DNA of 15,992 bases, taken from assembly GCA_002083615.1 (NCBI GenBank), contig MSXO01000069.1, positions 1 through 15,992 of the forward strand, read 5' to 3'. The notes beneath the pieces were generated by a model. It worked only from the letters and a program-made list of their open reading frames with translations. It ran no database searches and was not told where the DNA came from. The position numbers and the translations under genes were made by a program. Source of the stretch: Proteobacteria bacterium ST_bin11. GTDB lineage: Bacteria; Pseudomonadota; Gammaproteobacteria; Methylococcales; Methylomonadaceae. Positions 7,044 to 14,095 of this stretch are shown in pieces; the first letter of the stretch is position 1, and every line of letters starts with the position of its first letter.

Positions 7044-7087
7044 GTGTGCAGTAAAGTGTATGCATGTGTGCATTTTTAAGTGCACAC
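7044..7087. promoter_or_regulatory. Three GTGTGCA sites, probable operator
   Basis: GTGTGCA occurs at 7044-7050 and 7066-7072, and inverted as TGCACAC at 7081-7087, all in the gap between the hypothetical gene and the AlpA-like gene. The first two are 22 bp apart, close to two helical turns. The setting suits a repressor or excisionase binding site; which protein binds is unknown. Confidence 0.45.
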
Positions 7088-7094
7088 CTTTAAA

Positions 7095-7808
7095 TTATTG
7101 TTTTGTATAGAATTTAATTTTGTCTTTTATGGAGATTAAGCCACGCTTCCCGGCCTCTATCCACGCCCGGTCAAAGGCTGATTCCGTTATAACTGGGTAA
7201 CATGCTCCTTTGATTTTAGCTTTTCCGCCTAGTGGTATTGATAGCAAGTCATACCCAAATTCATTTGCCTTAGCTATGATTTTTTGAATTTGCTGTTCCC
7301 TTACGCCTTTGTTATTTTGGTCGTTATCTTCTTCAGCTTCCCCCGGTTCCTCTACATCGGTCAGCGCATAGAACCGCGTAAACTTTTCCGGCAATTCCCA
7401 ATCCAGCCGACCAGCAAACGCCAGAAATTCAGCCACACTTACAACGGTTGCAGCACCTTGGGCAATTCCATCAATTGGGTTTAATGTTCCTGCTGGCGCA
7501 AGATTACCCGCCGCAATGTGGATACGTTTAAGGAACCGCTGCAAATCTTCGGCCTTCGCTTGATCATCCTCTGTTGCTGGTGGGTCTAACTCTGAATCGC
7601 GGTTGCCTTCAAAATACGGCTTAGCGCAATGAAAAACCCAGTCAGGCCGTGAAAACCAAGGATGAAGCCCAACCGACAGGCCAACAAGGCTACACAATGA
7701 AAGCGCCGGGAAAGCCTGTAAGAATTCCCAATCCGGCTTAAAAATATCCCAATTATAGGCGCGGGCATCAATGGTTATTTCTTCGAGTGGATATTGATAT
7801 TCAGCCAT
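7095..7808 (-). CDS. Hypothetical protein of integrated elements
   Basis: This 237-residue soluble protein has no signal peptide. Its C-terminal third (from about KGVREQQIQKIIAKANEFGYDLLSIP to SAFDRAWIEAGKRGLISIKD) resembles the tail of hypothetical proteins often found between the integrase and AlpA genes of proteobacterial islands. There the pattern reads roughly as a helix with GYDPLxLP, then a helix starting FxxAW. The region before it is acidic (VEEPGEAEEDNDQNN), probably a linker. ATG at 7808 shares its A with the integrase stop (TGATG), so the two are translationally coupled; a GTG at 7811 is the alternative. No biochemical role can be assigned. Coupling to the integrase suggests a job in integration, excision or element control. 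Confidence 0.7.
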   Translation of the reverse strand: MAEYQYPLEEITIDARAYNWDIFKPDWEFLQAFPALSLCSLVGLSVGLHPWFSRPDWVFHCAKPYFEGNRDSELDPPATEDDQAKAEDLQRFLKRIHIAAGNLAPAGTLNPIDGIAQGAATVVSVAEFLAFAGRLDWELPEKFTRFYALTDVEEPGEAEEDNDQNNKGVREQQIQKIIAKANEFGYDLLSIPLGGKAKIKGACYPVITESAFDRAWIEAGKRGLISIKDKIKFYTKQ

Positions 7809-8923
7809 CACCCACCACCAAACAGCTTGCTATTCATCCGCTCGACCACGTTTGCAATATGGCCGTCTGATAGGTGGCTATAACGCTTAACCATGTCTAA
7901 AGTTTTGTGGCCCAACACCGCCGCAATTTCGACCATTGATGCACCGCCCATTGCCAAATATGACGCGGTGCAATGCCTCAAATCATGCCAGCGAAAGTTA
8001 TTAACCTCGGCCTGTTTCAATGCGTTAAGCCAAGCTTTTTTGAGCTCAATGGGTTGGTTTGGGTGGGTTGGGCTTGGGAATACTAGAGCGCTATCTAGCC
8101 GCCTTACCTTGCTAAGTTTTTGCAGTTCTGCCAGGGCTTGACTTGCCAACGGCACCCGCCGCCGGTCTCCGTTTTTGGTTTCGTGCAGAATGATGCAGGT
8201 ATCCGCCAAATTGACCACGCCCCACGCGGTTTCGATTGGTGGCGCTTCCGGCTCCCGCCAATAAAGGTTCATGGTTTCGCTTTGCCTCATCCCGGTTGAG
8301 ATTGCCAGCACGAAAGCGGGATAAAGCAAAGGGTTTGGCGATTCCTTACATGCGATTGTCAGCCGGTTAAGTTCGGCATCATCCAAAAACCGAACGATCC
8401 CGCGCGGTAACTCGGGCATTTCAATAATGCCTTCCTTTAGCGGGTTGCGCTCTATCCAGCGCCATTCCATGTGACAAATTTTTAATACGTGACCAATTGC
8501 CACAAAATGGCGTTTGACTGTAGCCGCCGCCAGTGGTCGTCCCTGATTGCCGCCTTTATTGGTTAGAGTGTCTCGGCAGATTACAAAATGAGTCGTGTTT
8601 AAATCAGCAAGTATCAAATAGCCTATTTGTGATTTCCACCAATTCAAAATCGGCCCCCGTATTCTGACCTCGTTGGCTTTGAATTTTTTGGGCATTACGT
8701 CAGTTTGGTAACGGTCGATTGCTTCCGCTAAAGTGTGCCGCTTGGCTTCGTTGGTTTTGAAGTGTCGGCCTTCCCGAATCGCGCTTTCGGTCGATGCAGC
8801 CCATTTGCGGGCATCTGTCAGCCTGTCAAAAGTTGCGCTTTGATCTGGGTAGCCTTTAAGCCGTACCTTTACCCGGTAAGATGTTTTTCCGGTTTGGTCG
8901 GTGCGTTTTTCGATGTTAGCCAT
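7808..8923 (-). CDS. Tyrosine-type site-specific integrase
   Basis: This integrase catalyses recombination between the element and tRNA-Arg. From the N terminus it has an AP2-like arm-binding domain (about 1-55), a SAM-like core-binding domain (about 60-160) and the catalytic domain. All catalytic positions are seen: Arg in STGMRQSE (R213), Lys in ETKNGDRR (K250), HDLRH (H313, R316), LGHKTLD (H339) and the nucleophile in VKRYSHLS (Y348). The 371-residue length is normal for P4-type integrases. ATG at 8923 (MANIEK) is preferred because GGGCGG precedes it; ATG at 8935 would add four residues. The gene lies about 280 bp from the tRNA fragment, reads away from it, and is coupled to the next gene by TGATG. 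The enzyme looks intact. Confidence 0.93.
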   Translation of the reverse strand: MANIEKRTDQTGKTSYRVKVRLKGYPDQSATFDRLTDARKWAASTESAIREGRHFKTNEAKRHTLAEAIDRYQTDVMPKKFKANEVRIRGPILNWWKSQIGYLILADLNTTHFVICRDTLTNKGGNQGRPLAAATVKRHFVAIGHVLKICHMEWRWIERNPLKEGIIEMPELPRGIVRFLDDAELNRLTIACKESPNPLLYPAFVLAISTGMRQSETMNLYWREPEAPPIETAWGVVNLADTCIILHETKNGDRRRVPLASQALAELQKLSKVRRLDSALVFPSPTHPNQPIELKKAWLNALKQAEVNNFRWHDLRHCTASYLAMGGASMVEIAAVLGHKTLDMVKRYSHLSDGHIANVVERMNSKLFGGG

Positions 8924-8982
8924 AGTGCCGCCCATGGGACGGGAACCGGCTTTTTGATATGATGCTATCAGCCATTGCTTAA

Positions 8983-9010
8983 CCCTGATCGTTAAGTGAA
9001 TCGGTCAGGG
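8983..9010. promoter_or_regulatory. Hairpin that competes with the neighbouring terminator
   Basis: CCCTGATCG (8983-8991) can pair with CGGTCAGGG (9002-9010), with one T-G wobble. Its right arm shares bases 9008-9010 with the left arm of the terminator hairpin at 9008-9040, so both cannot be fully formed at once. This is attenuator-like geometry on a plus-strand transcript. Confidence 0.35.
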
Positions 9011-9049
9011 CTTGAAGGTACTGGTAACACCTTCAGGCCCGTTTTATTT
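9008..9049 (+). terminator. Strong intrinsic terminator, plus strand
   Basis: Bases 9008-9019 (GGGCTTGAAGGT) pair with 9029-9040 (ACCTTCAGGCCC) in a 12-bp stem with one wobble and a 9-base loop, followed by GTTTTATTT. It works on the plus strand, opposite to the integrase. It may block transcription leaving the element, or end a short transcript. Confidence 0.65.
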
Positions 9050-9069
9050 GAGGTTTGAGTATATCACCG

Positions 9070-9089
9070 TGGGGCACTCATGGGGCACT
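9070..9089. repeat. Direct repeats TGGGGCACT, candidate integrase arm sites
   Basis: TGGGGCACT occurs at 9070-9078 and 9081-9089, an 11-bp period that puts both copies on nearly the same face of the helix. They lie about 120 bp from the recombination point, where arm-type sites of tyrosine integrases are expected. A weaker relative (CATGGGCGGCACT) overlaps the integrase start on the minus strand. Confidence 0.45.
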
Positions 9090-9206
9090 AGACTGTAAAA
9101 AACCTCGTTCTTTCTCGGTAGGTCTCGACAATAAAATCAACACAATATCTTGATTTATATTAACTATTCTTGCAGACGATTGCCGACAAGTTTTATAAAA
9201 ATAGCA

Positions 9207-9251
9207 CTCCTAAGGGACAGGTCGGACGTTCGAATCGTCTCCGGGACGCCA
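9207..9251 (+). other. tRNA-Arg(CCT) 3' fragment; attachment site of the element
   Basis: The fragment begins in the anticodon loop, CTCCTAA (9207-9213), with anticodon CCT at 9209-9211. It continues with the 3' anticodon stem GGGAC, variable loop AGGTC, T stem GGACG, loop TTCGAAT, stem CGTCT (one G-T pair), acceptor strand CCGGGAC, discriminator G and encoded CCA (9249-9251). The five bases before the loop (TAGCA) cannot pair with GGGAC, and there is no 5' half upstream, so it is not a working gene. It is the distal att copy left after integration with crossover in or near the anticodon loop. The rebuilt tRNA should lie at the element's other end. Confidence 0.8.
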
Positions 9252-9604
9252 TAAGAGCAACCACTTTCGCTCGAATTGTCAGGCGTTTTTTGCAAGTTTC
9301 CCAATTCCATCCCTATTAAGAATCGTTAGAACATGCTGCGAATCGACTGCGACAGATGAGAACCAGCTTCGCCGTTGCGCTAAATATTCATCAGCCCGGC
9401 ATTGGTCCAAGGCATTGATTGCTAGAGTGTCTCGCCCCCAAGTTACCTTTTTTTAGAATCAGGGGCTTCGGTCTTTATCCCGCGATTTCCAATCCCTAAC
9501 GCCTGAGCCCCTAGGCTATTGCCGTTTGTCGCTGATTTATGAACAATTTTCTGGCAGGCCGTTTCATCTATACTAGGGGGTGATTCATTGCTTCCCGCAC
9601 ACGG
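9252..9604. other. Intergenic region with putative kinase-operon promoter
   Basis: These 353 bp contain no convincing gene. A TATACT box at 9569-9574 is a good -10 candidate for the kinase operon, with no clear -35 at the usual distance. A weak inverted repeat (AGGGGCT near 9461 and AGCCCCT near 9507) is also present. No terminator with a firm stem is seen right after the tRNA fragment. Confidence 0.35.
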
Positions 9605-11062
9605 ATGAAATTTAAAAATTTTTTATCGTTAAAGTCCCTGATCGTCCTGGGATTTGTCATTGCTGTGATTCCGCTGTTTCTGGCCGTGATGTATGCCGCT
9701 TTCGGCATGCGCGAAACTTCTGCGCTGGGCCGTACGGTAAACACGCACGTTTTCGAACAAACCAAAACTATCCGCCTGGTACTCCAAAAAGCTTCCGATA
9801 TAGAACGCAAGGCCAAATTGTTTGTGCTGCTTTCCGACCCTACCCTGCGTCAGCCTTACGAACGACAATCCTACGAAACGGTGCGGGCCTCGTTCAAACA
9901 GGCATTAAATGAATTATTGAAACTGCAAGTCGATAACAAAATCGCCCTACTGGTCAATGAATTATCCGAAAAAGAAAACTTGATTTATCAACAAATTATC
10001 GGTACGGATGACGACAACAATCTGGAATTGCCGATAGACGAGGCGTTTCAAGGCTTGCGGGAATCAGCTGCCTTGTTATCGCGCGAATTTGAAAACCACG
10101 TCGATCATGAATTCAACGAATTGCATCAATTATCGGAATCGCTCGAGGACGGGCTGTTAGTCAAAGGCGCGATTTTGTTGGCGATTTCGTTCAGCGTGAT
10201 TGCACTTCTGTTGATCGTCCTGTCGCGCTCAATGCGGCAACTCGACGTATCAATCCGCCGCTTGGGAGCGGGCGAGCTTGCCGAACCGGTTGTGGTAAAC
10301 GGCCCGGCGGATTTACGTTATCTGGGCAATCGTCTGGAATGGCTGCGTACTCACTTGCTGGAGTTAGAAGTATCCAAGCAGCAGTTTATGCAAAATGTCG
10401 CCCGGGAGATTGAACTGCCGTTAGCAAGCCTACGCCAGGATGCCGAGTTGCTGGCCGGAGAAACCGACTACGACCCTAACAGTAAACGGGAGCATACTGC
10501 TTTACATCTATGCGCCAACATCGAAAAGTTGAATGCTGTATCCGAGGAACTGCTGCGCTACAGCAGAATCAATTCCTTGCCTGACATGAAACGCAAGGAA
10601 AGGGTAAACGTAAAAGGTTTATTGGAAACCGTGGTGGAAGATTTCCAACCCGTTTTAGGCAGCAAAGCCATCACCATACGCCTTTTAGCCCGGCCTGTTG
10701 ATATATTCGGCTTTCCCGAGCAGTTACGAGTGATTATTGAACAGTTACTGACCAATGCTGTGAAATTTTCGCCCGAGGAAGGCGAAATTCGTATCATTCT
10801 GCGTGACGCCGGTACACTCATGGAATTGGAAGTGGAAGACGAAGGTCCCGGTATCGCCATCACCGAGCGAGACCAAATCTTCCAACCGTTTTATCGCGGC
10901 AAAGCCGGCGATGCAGGCGATAGTGACGGTCCAGGCTTAGGCTTGGCCATCGTTAAGGAATACGTCGCCAATCATCAAGGTAAAGTGGAAGTAATTGATG
11001 CCCGTCAAGACCAACAAGGAGCCCGCATCCGGGTTCAAATTCCGTTAAACGGGGAGAGTTAA
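9605..11062 (+). CDS. QseE/GlrK-like sensor kinase lacking the phosphoacceptor His
   Basis: This 485-residue membrane protein has TM1 at about 11-34, a mostly helical periplasmic domain, TM2 at about 187-207, HAMP at about 208-258, a DHp domain and a C-terminal ATPase domain. HAMP and DHp sequences (LGNRLEWLRTHLLELEVSKQQF...LPLASLRQDAELLAGE) follow the QseE/GlrK pattern. Where that family has SHELKTPLASLR, this protein reads AREIELPLASLR: the phosphoacceptor His is Arg267 (CGG at 10403-10405) and the phosphatase-position Thr is Leu. ATP-binding boxes look intact: N384, DEGPGI (412-417), F-box FQPFYR and GPGLGL (442-447). It should bind ATP but not autophosphorylate in the usual way. A lipoprotein gene follows five bases later. 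I infer a pseudokinase that regulates the second kinase. Confidence 0.85.
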   Translation: MKFKNFLSLKSLIVLGFVIAVIPLFLAVMYAAFGMRETSALGRTVNTHVFEQTKTIRLVLQKASDIERKAKLFVLLSDPTLRQPYERQSYETVRASFKQALNELLKLQVDNKIALLVNELSEKENLIYQQIIGTDDDNNLELPIDEAFQGLRESAALLSREFENHVDHEFNELHQLSESLEDGLLVKGAILLAISFSVIALLLIVLSRSMRQLDVSIRRLGAGELAEPVVVNGPADLRYLGNRLEWLRTHLLELEVSKQQFMQNVAREIELPLASLRQDAELLAGETDYDPNSKREHTALHLCANIEKLNAVSEELLRYSRINSLPDMKRKERVNVKGLLETVVEDFQPVLGSKAITIRLLARPVDIFGFPEQLRVIIEQLLTNAVKFSPEEGEIRIILRDAGTLMELEVEDEGPGIAITERDQIFQPFYRGKAGDAGDSDGPGLGLAIVKEYVANHQGKVEVIDARQDQQGARIRVQIPLNGES

Positions 11063-11066
11063 AAAT

Positions 11067-11642
11067 ATGCAGTCACTACTTATGCGCATATTGACGCTGA
11101 CCGCGTCACTGTTGGTACTCAGCGGATGCGCCGAGGTCGATTCCAACATAAAGGAACATTTGCCAACCGTTCACAGTGCCCCCGTGGTGCATTCCGATAT
11201 AGACGAGCTATTGGATTTTGGTAACAATTTGAGCAACATGAACTCGGCCAGTCGCACCGAGACCTGCCGATCGTTAGTGAAGCGACAAAAAGAGGAGCCC
11301 GAAATAGGGGTATTGCTGCACCTGATGGTAGGCCGCTTGCTTTCGGATGCCTGTGGTGACATTCCTAAACTTCTGGATGAAATTACCGGCATCCCGCCTG
11401 CAAACCTTGGCGACGAGCGCATGCGCCATCTCGTAGCGATTCACAGCGAAGCCTTAAAACGTATCGGCCATGCATCTAAAAAGCTGGGCTCATTGGAACG
11501 CAAACAAAGGACAGTGCAAAACGTCCTAGAAACCAAAGACGCCGCCAGCTCCAAGACACAAGAATCAAGGCTGCTGCGCGAAAAACTGGAAGCCATCCGT
11601 TCGATGGAAAAACAACTGGACGAGACTAGCGAAGGCAAATAA
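11067..11642 (+). CDS. QseG-like outer-membrane lipoprotein
   Basis: This 191-residue protein has a type II signal peptide: hydrophobic ILTLTASLLVLSGC with lipidated Cys21. Ala at +2 predicts sorting to the outer membrane. Two further cysteines (TETCRSL and SDACGDI) could form a disulfide. The C-terminal part is a long charged helix, probably a coiled coil (ESRLLREKLEAIRSMEKQLDE), a feature shared with QseG. In enterobacteria QseG sits in the same operon as QseE/GlrK and acts with it. Here the gene starts five bases after the kinase stop, with GGGGAGAG inside the kinase end as ribosome binding site, and ends just before the second kinase. Position and features support a QseG-like partner; overall similarity to QseG is modest and judged by eye. 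Confidence 0.75.
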   Translation: MQSLLMRILTLTASLLVLSGCAEVDSNIKEHLPTVHSAPVVHSDIDELLDFGNNLSNMNSASRTETCRSLVKRQKEEPEIGVLLHLMVGRLLSDACGDIPKLLDEITGIPPANLGDERMRHLVAIHSEALKRIGHASKKLGSLERKQRTVQNVLETKDAASSKTQESRLLREKLEAIRSMEKQLDETSEGK

Positions 11643-11647
11643 CGCCA

Positions 11648-13234
11648 ATGTTTCGGTTCCGATTGGCGATAGTCATTGTGGTTTCCTTCTGCTTTGTGTT
11701 GAGTTTGGGCGTCGCCTTGTATTGGGGCGCCAACGAAGTCGCTCGGTATTTTCAACACAGCCAAACGGCCTATGAAACCTTCGACGATTACGAACAATTG
11801 TCGCAAGAGGCCTATCGCCATTTCAAACAACGTATGGACCGGCTGATAACGGCCAATCCCAACTCGGAAACCGGAGTGGAGTCGTCCAAGCGTCGACTTT
11901 ACGAAGCCATGCAAACGCTGAGAGATACCGCAGTTAAAACCCCGGAAAAAGACAGCACAAGCGAAGAATGGAGCAATAAACCCGCCGAATTGGAGAAGGT
12001 CGCCCATCTCACCGCTTTCTTGGAGGCCAGCGAATACCGTTTTGAGGAAGTGGAAAGACTGCGCTTACAGGGTAAGCTAACTACTGCTGTACAGGCGCTA
12101 GCCAAGTTCACCGAAGAAGAAATCGACGGTAAATTTCAGCCCTTAATCGATGCCGCGATTAACGCGGAACGCGAAAAAGCCAGGAAAGCCAAGCAGGAGC
12201 TGGAGATTTTGGTCGAAAAGTCGCGATGGACCGCGATTTTGGCCTCGTTGACTGCGGCGATGTTCAGTCTGGTCGCCGGCGTCCTACTGCTGCGCGCGTT
12301 CAAAACGCCCATCGAAGCACTGATGAAGGGCACTGACGAAATCGCTTCCGGCAACCTGGATTACCGAATTGCCTTGGAAAGCCGCGACGAATTTGCATAT
12401 CTAGCCAGCCATTTCAATCAAATGGCCAGGGAATTGGGGGTTCAACAAGACAAACTTCGGGAAGGCCGCGCGGTCTTGGAAGAGCGCGTAACTGAGCGGA
12501 CTTTCGAACTCAATTTATTGAATGAAGAGTTAAAGCGCATGGACAATACCCGCCGTGAGTTTTTGGCCGACATCAGCCATGAACTGCGCACGCCTATCAC
12601 AGTGATTCGCGGTGAAGCCGAAGTGACGTTGCGCGGGCAAGACCGCGACGCCGAAGAGTATAAAGATGCATTGCAGCGCATCGTCGAACTATCAATGCAG
12701 TTGGGCAAATACGTCAACGATTTACTGTTTCTCGCCCGCGCCGATACGGCCAATCTGCAGTTTGAATGGAATAAAGTGGATTTGGCGGATTTAGTCGCCA
12801 GCAGCGTCGAGGATTTTCAGGTGATGGCGGAAGAGTATTCGATTTCCGTCAGCCTAGACGCCCCAGACGGCCCGCTATTAGTGCGTGGCGACAAGCAGCG
12901 GCTGAGGCAAGTATTGTTCATTTTGGGCGAAAATGCCTGCCGCTACTCCAAACCGCTCGGTCATATCAGCGTGGCTTTATGGCGCGACGGCAAACAGGCC
13001 TGTTTTAGCCTTACCGATCAGGGCATAGGCATACCTTACGAGGATCTGGAAAGAATTTTCGAACGGCACTTCCGCAGCAGCAATGCCCAACATTCCAGGG
13101 ATGACGGCTCCGGCCTGGGTTTGCCGATGGCCAAATCCATCCTGCAAGCTCACGGCGGTCAGATAGCGGTGCGTAGTGTCGAGAACGCCGGATCGACATT
13201 TACCGTCACATTGCCACTTCTTACGGTAGCATAA
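11648..13234 (+). CDS. Membrane sensor histidine kinase, intact H-box
   Basis: This 528-residue kinase has TM1 at about 6-26, a helical periplasmic domain of some 170 residues, TM2 at about 194-216, HAMP at about 217-268 and a coiled-coil linker to the DHp domain. The H-box FLADISHELRTPITVIRGE carries phosphoacceptor His311 and phosphatase-position Thr315. The ATPase domain has N429, DQGIGIP (457-463), F-box IFERHFRS and GSGLGL (487-492). It should autophosphorylate and pass phosphate to the OmpR-type regulator encoded 28 bp downstream. It starts five bases after the lipoprotein stop, so it is in the same operon as the pseudokinase. The signal is unknown; the helical sensor domain and lipoprotein neighbour suggest envelope sensing. 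Confidence 0.92.
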   Translation: MFRFRLAIVIVVSFCFVLSLGVALYWGANEVARYFQHSQTAYETFDDYEQLSQEAYRHFKQRMDRLITANPNSETGVESSKRRLYEAMQTLRDTAVKTPEKDSTSEEWSNKPAELEKVAHLTAFLEASEYRFEEVERLRLQGKLTTAVQALAKFTEEEIDGKFQPLIDAAINAEREKARKAKQELEILVEKSRWTAILASLTAAMFSLVAGVLLLRAFKTPIEALMKGTDEIASGNLDYRIALESRDEFAYLASHFNQMARELGVQQDKLREGRAVLEERVTERTFELNLLNEELKRMDNTRREFLADISHELRTPITVIRGEAEVTLRGQDRDAEEYKDALQRIVELSMQLGKYVNDLLFLARADTANLQFEWNKVDLADLVASSVEDFQVMAEEYSISVSLDAPDGPLLVRGDKQRLRQVLFILGENACRYSKPLGHISVALWRDGKQACFSLTDQGIGIPYEDLERIFERHFRSSNAQHSRDDGSGLGLPMAKSILQAHGGQIAVRSVENAGSTFTVTLPLLTVA

Positions 13235-13262
13235 GGCAAAATTCCATTTAAAAGAGAACTAC

Positions 13263-13976
13263 ATGACAAGCAATACTCTGACGGGGATAGGCTATATGCG
13301 GGTGCTAATGGTTGAAGACGATGAGCGCATCATCGATTTCGTGCAGCGCGGATTGAAAGCCGAGGGCTATGCAGTGGAGGTGGCCCGCAGCGGGCAAGAG
13401 GCCATTGCATTGGGAACCGAGGGCAGTTTTCAGGTGATCGTCTTGGATCTGGGTCTGCCTGATATGAACGGCAGGCAAATTTGCGAACGCTTACGCGGCA
13501 ACGGCATCGACACGCCGATTTTGATGCTGACCGCCCGGGATACCGTGCAGGATAAAGTGGCCGGACTGCGTTCCGGTGCTGACGACTATATGACCAAACC
13601 TTTCGCCTTCGAGGAATTACTGGCTCGCATAGAAGCTTTACTTAGGCGACGCGGCGGCGAAGTAAAGCAGGACGACAAGGAATTGCGAATAGAAGATTTG
13701 GTGCTCAACGGCGAAACCCATGAGGTGCGACGCGGCGAAAACCTGATCGAACTCACCCCCAAGGAGTTCGCCTTGTTAGAATGTTTTATGCGGATGCCAG
13801 GCAAAGTGCTGAGCCGCACCCGAATTCTGGAACAAGTTTGGGGTTACAGCGCCGATCCGTTGACCAACGTGGTCGATGTGTATATACGCCAACTGCGGCG
13901 TAAAATCGACGACGATTACGAGCTTAAATTACTGAAGACCGTACGCGGTTTTGGTTACAAAATGGATGCGTCTTAA
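13263..13976 (+). CDS. OmpR/PhoB-family response regulator
   Basis: A receiver domain is followed by a winged-helix DNA-binding domain. In the receiver, the acidic pair follows MRVLMVED, the phosphoacceptor is the Asp in VIVLDLGLPDMNG, the switch Thr is in LMLTARD and the conserved Lys is in YMTKPF. The output domain runs from about residue 135 (LVLNGETHEVRRGENLIELTPKEFALL...VVDVYIRQLRRKI...LLKTVRGFGYKM). ATG at 13263 gives 237 residues with an unusual 11-residue extension; ATG at 13296 (MRVLMVEDD) puts the phosphoacceptor at Asp51, as in most relatives, with GGGGATAGG before it. The later start is quite possible. It is last in the signalling cluster and pairs with the kinase ahead. The QseE/GlrK system normally uses an NtrC-type regulator, so the pairing here is different. 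Confidence 0.93.
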   Translation: MTSNTLTGIGYMRVLMVEDDERIIDFVQRGLKAEGYAVEVARSGQEAIALGTEGSFQVIVLDLGLPDMNGRQICERLRGNGIDTPILMLTARDTVQDKVAGLRSGADDYMTKPFAFEELLARIEALLRRRGGEVKQDDKELRIEDLVLNGETHEVRRGENLIELTPKEFALLECFMRMPGKVLSRTRILEQVWGYSADPLTNVVDVYIRQLRRKIDDDYELKLLKTVRGFGYKMDAS

Positions 13977-14095
13977 GATTAGAGGCGCAAACTGTTTTGT
14001 CTGTGCGGGACCAAGCAAACCGGCCATCGCCCATTATGCTTAGCAGTCTAAGTCACTCAACAAATCAGCGCCAACCCGGACCATAAGCGCCTTAT

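Larger units (their letters stand above)
1..9251. mobile_element. Integrated element in tRNA-Arg(CCT), right end only
   Basis: A minus-strand module of integrase, hypothetical protein, AlpA-like protein, TOPRIM primase and P-loop ATPase ends at a tRNA-Arg 3' fragment. That is the usual layout of a tRNA-targeted integrative element carrying its own replication genes. To the right lie ordinary housekeeping genes. The left boundary is not visible: no second copy of the tRNA 3' segment occurs in the window, so the element exceeds 9.2 kb or another element abuts it. No phage structural, conjugation or relaxase genes are seen. A satellite-like or plasmid-like integrative element is therefore the best description. 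That the resolvase and Fic genes belong to it is inference. Confidence 0.75.

Noticed and set aside
9207..9251. A complete functional tRNA-Arg gene
   Set aside because: The acceptor 5' strand, D arm and 5' anticodon stem are absent upstream, so only the 3' part is present.
9552..9566. sigma-54 promoter (TGGCAGGCCGTTTCA) before the kinase operon, as expected for a qseE/glrK-type operon
   Set aside because: The GG is present but the required GC ten bases further on reads CA, so the -12 element is missing; a sigma-70 -10 box (TATACT) lies next to it.
11441..12007. Minus-strand frame of 188 codons across the lipoprotein-kinase junction
   Set aside because: It is antisense to two well-supported genes and its Cys/Phe/Ser-rich composition is that of a shadow frame.
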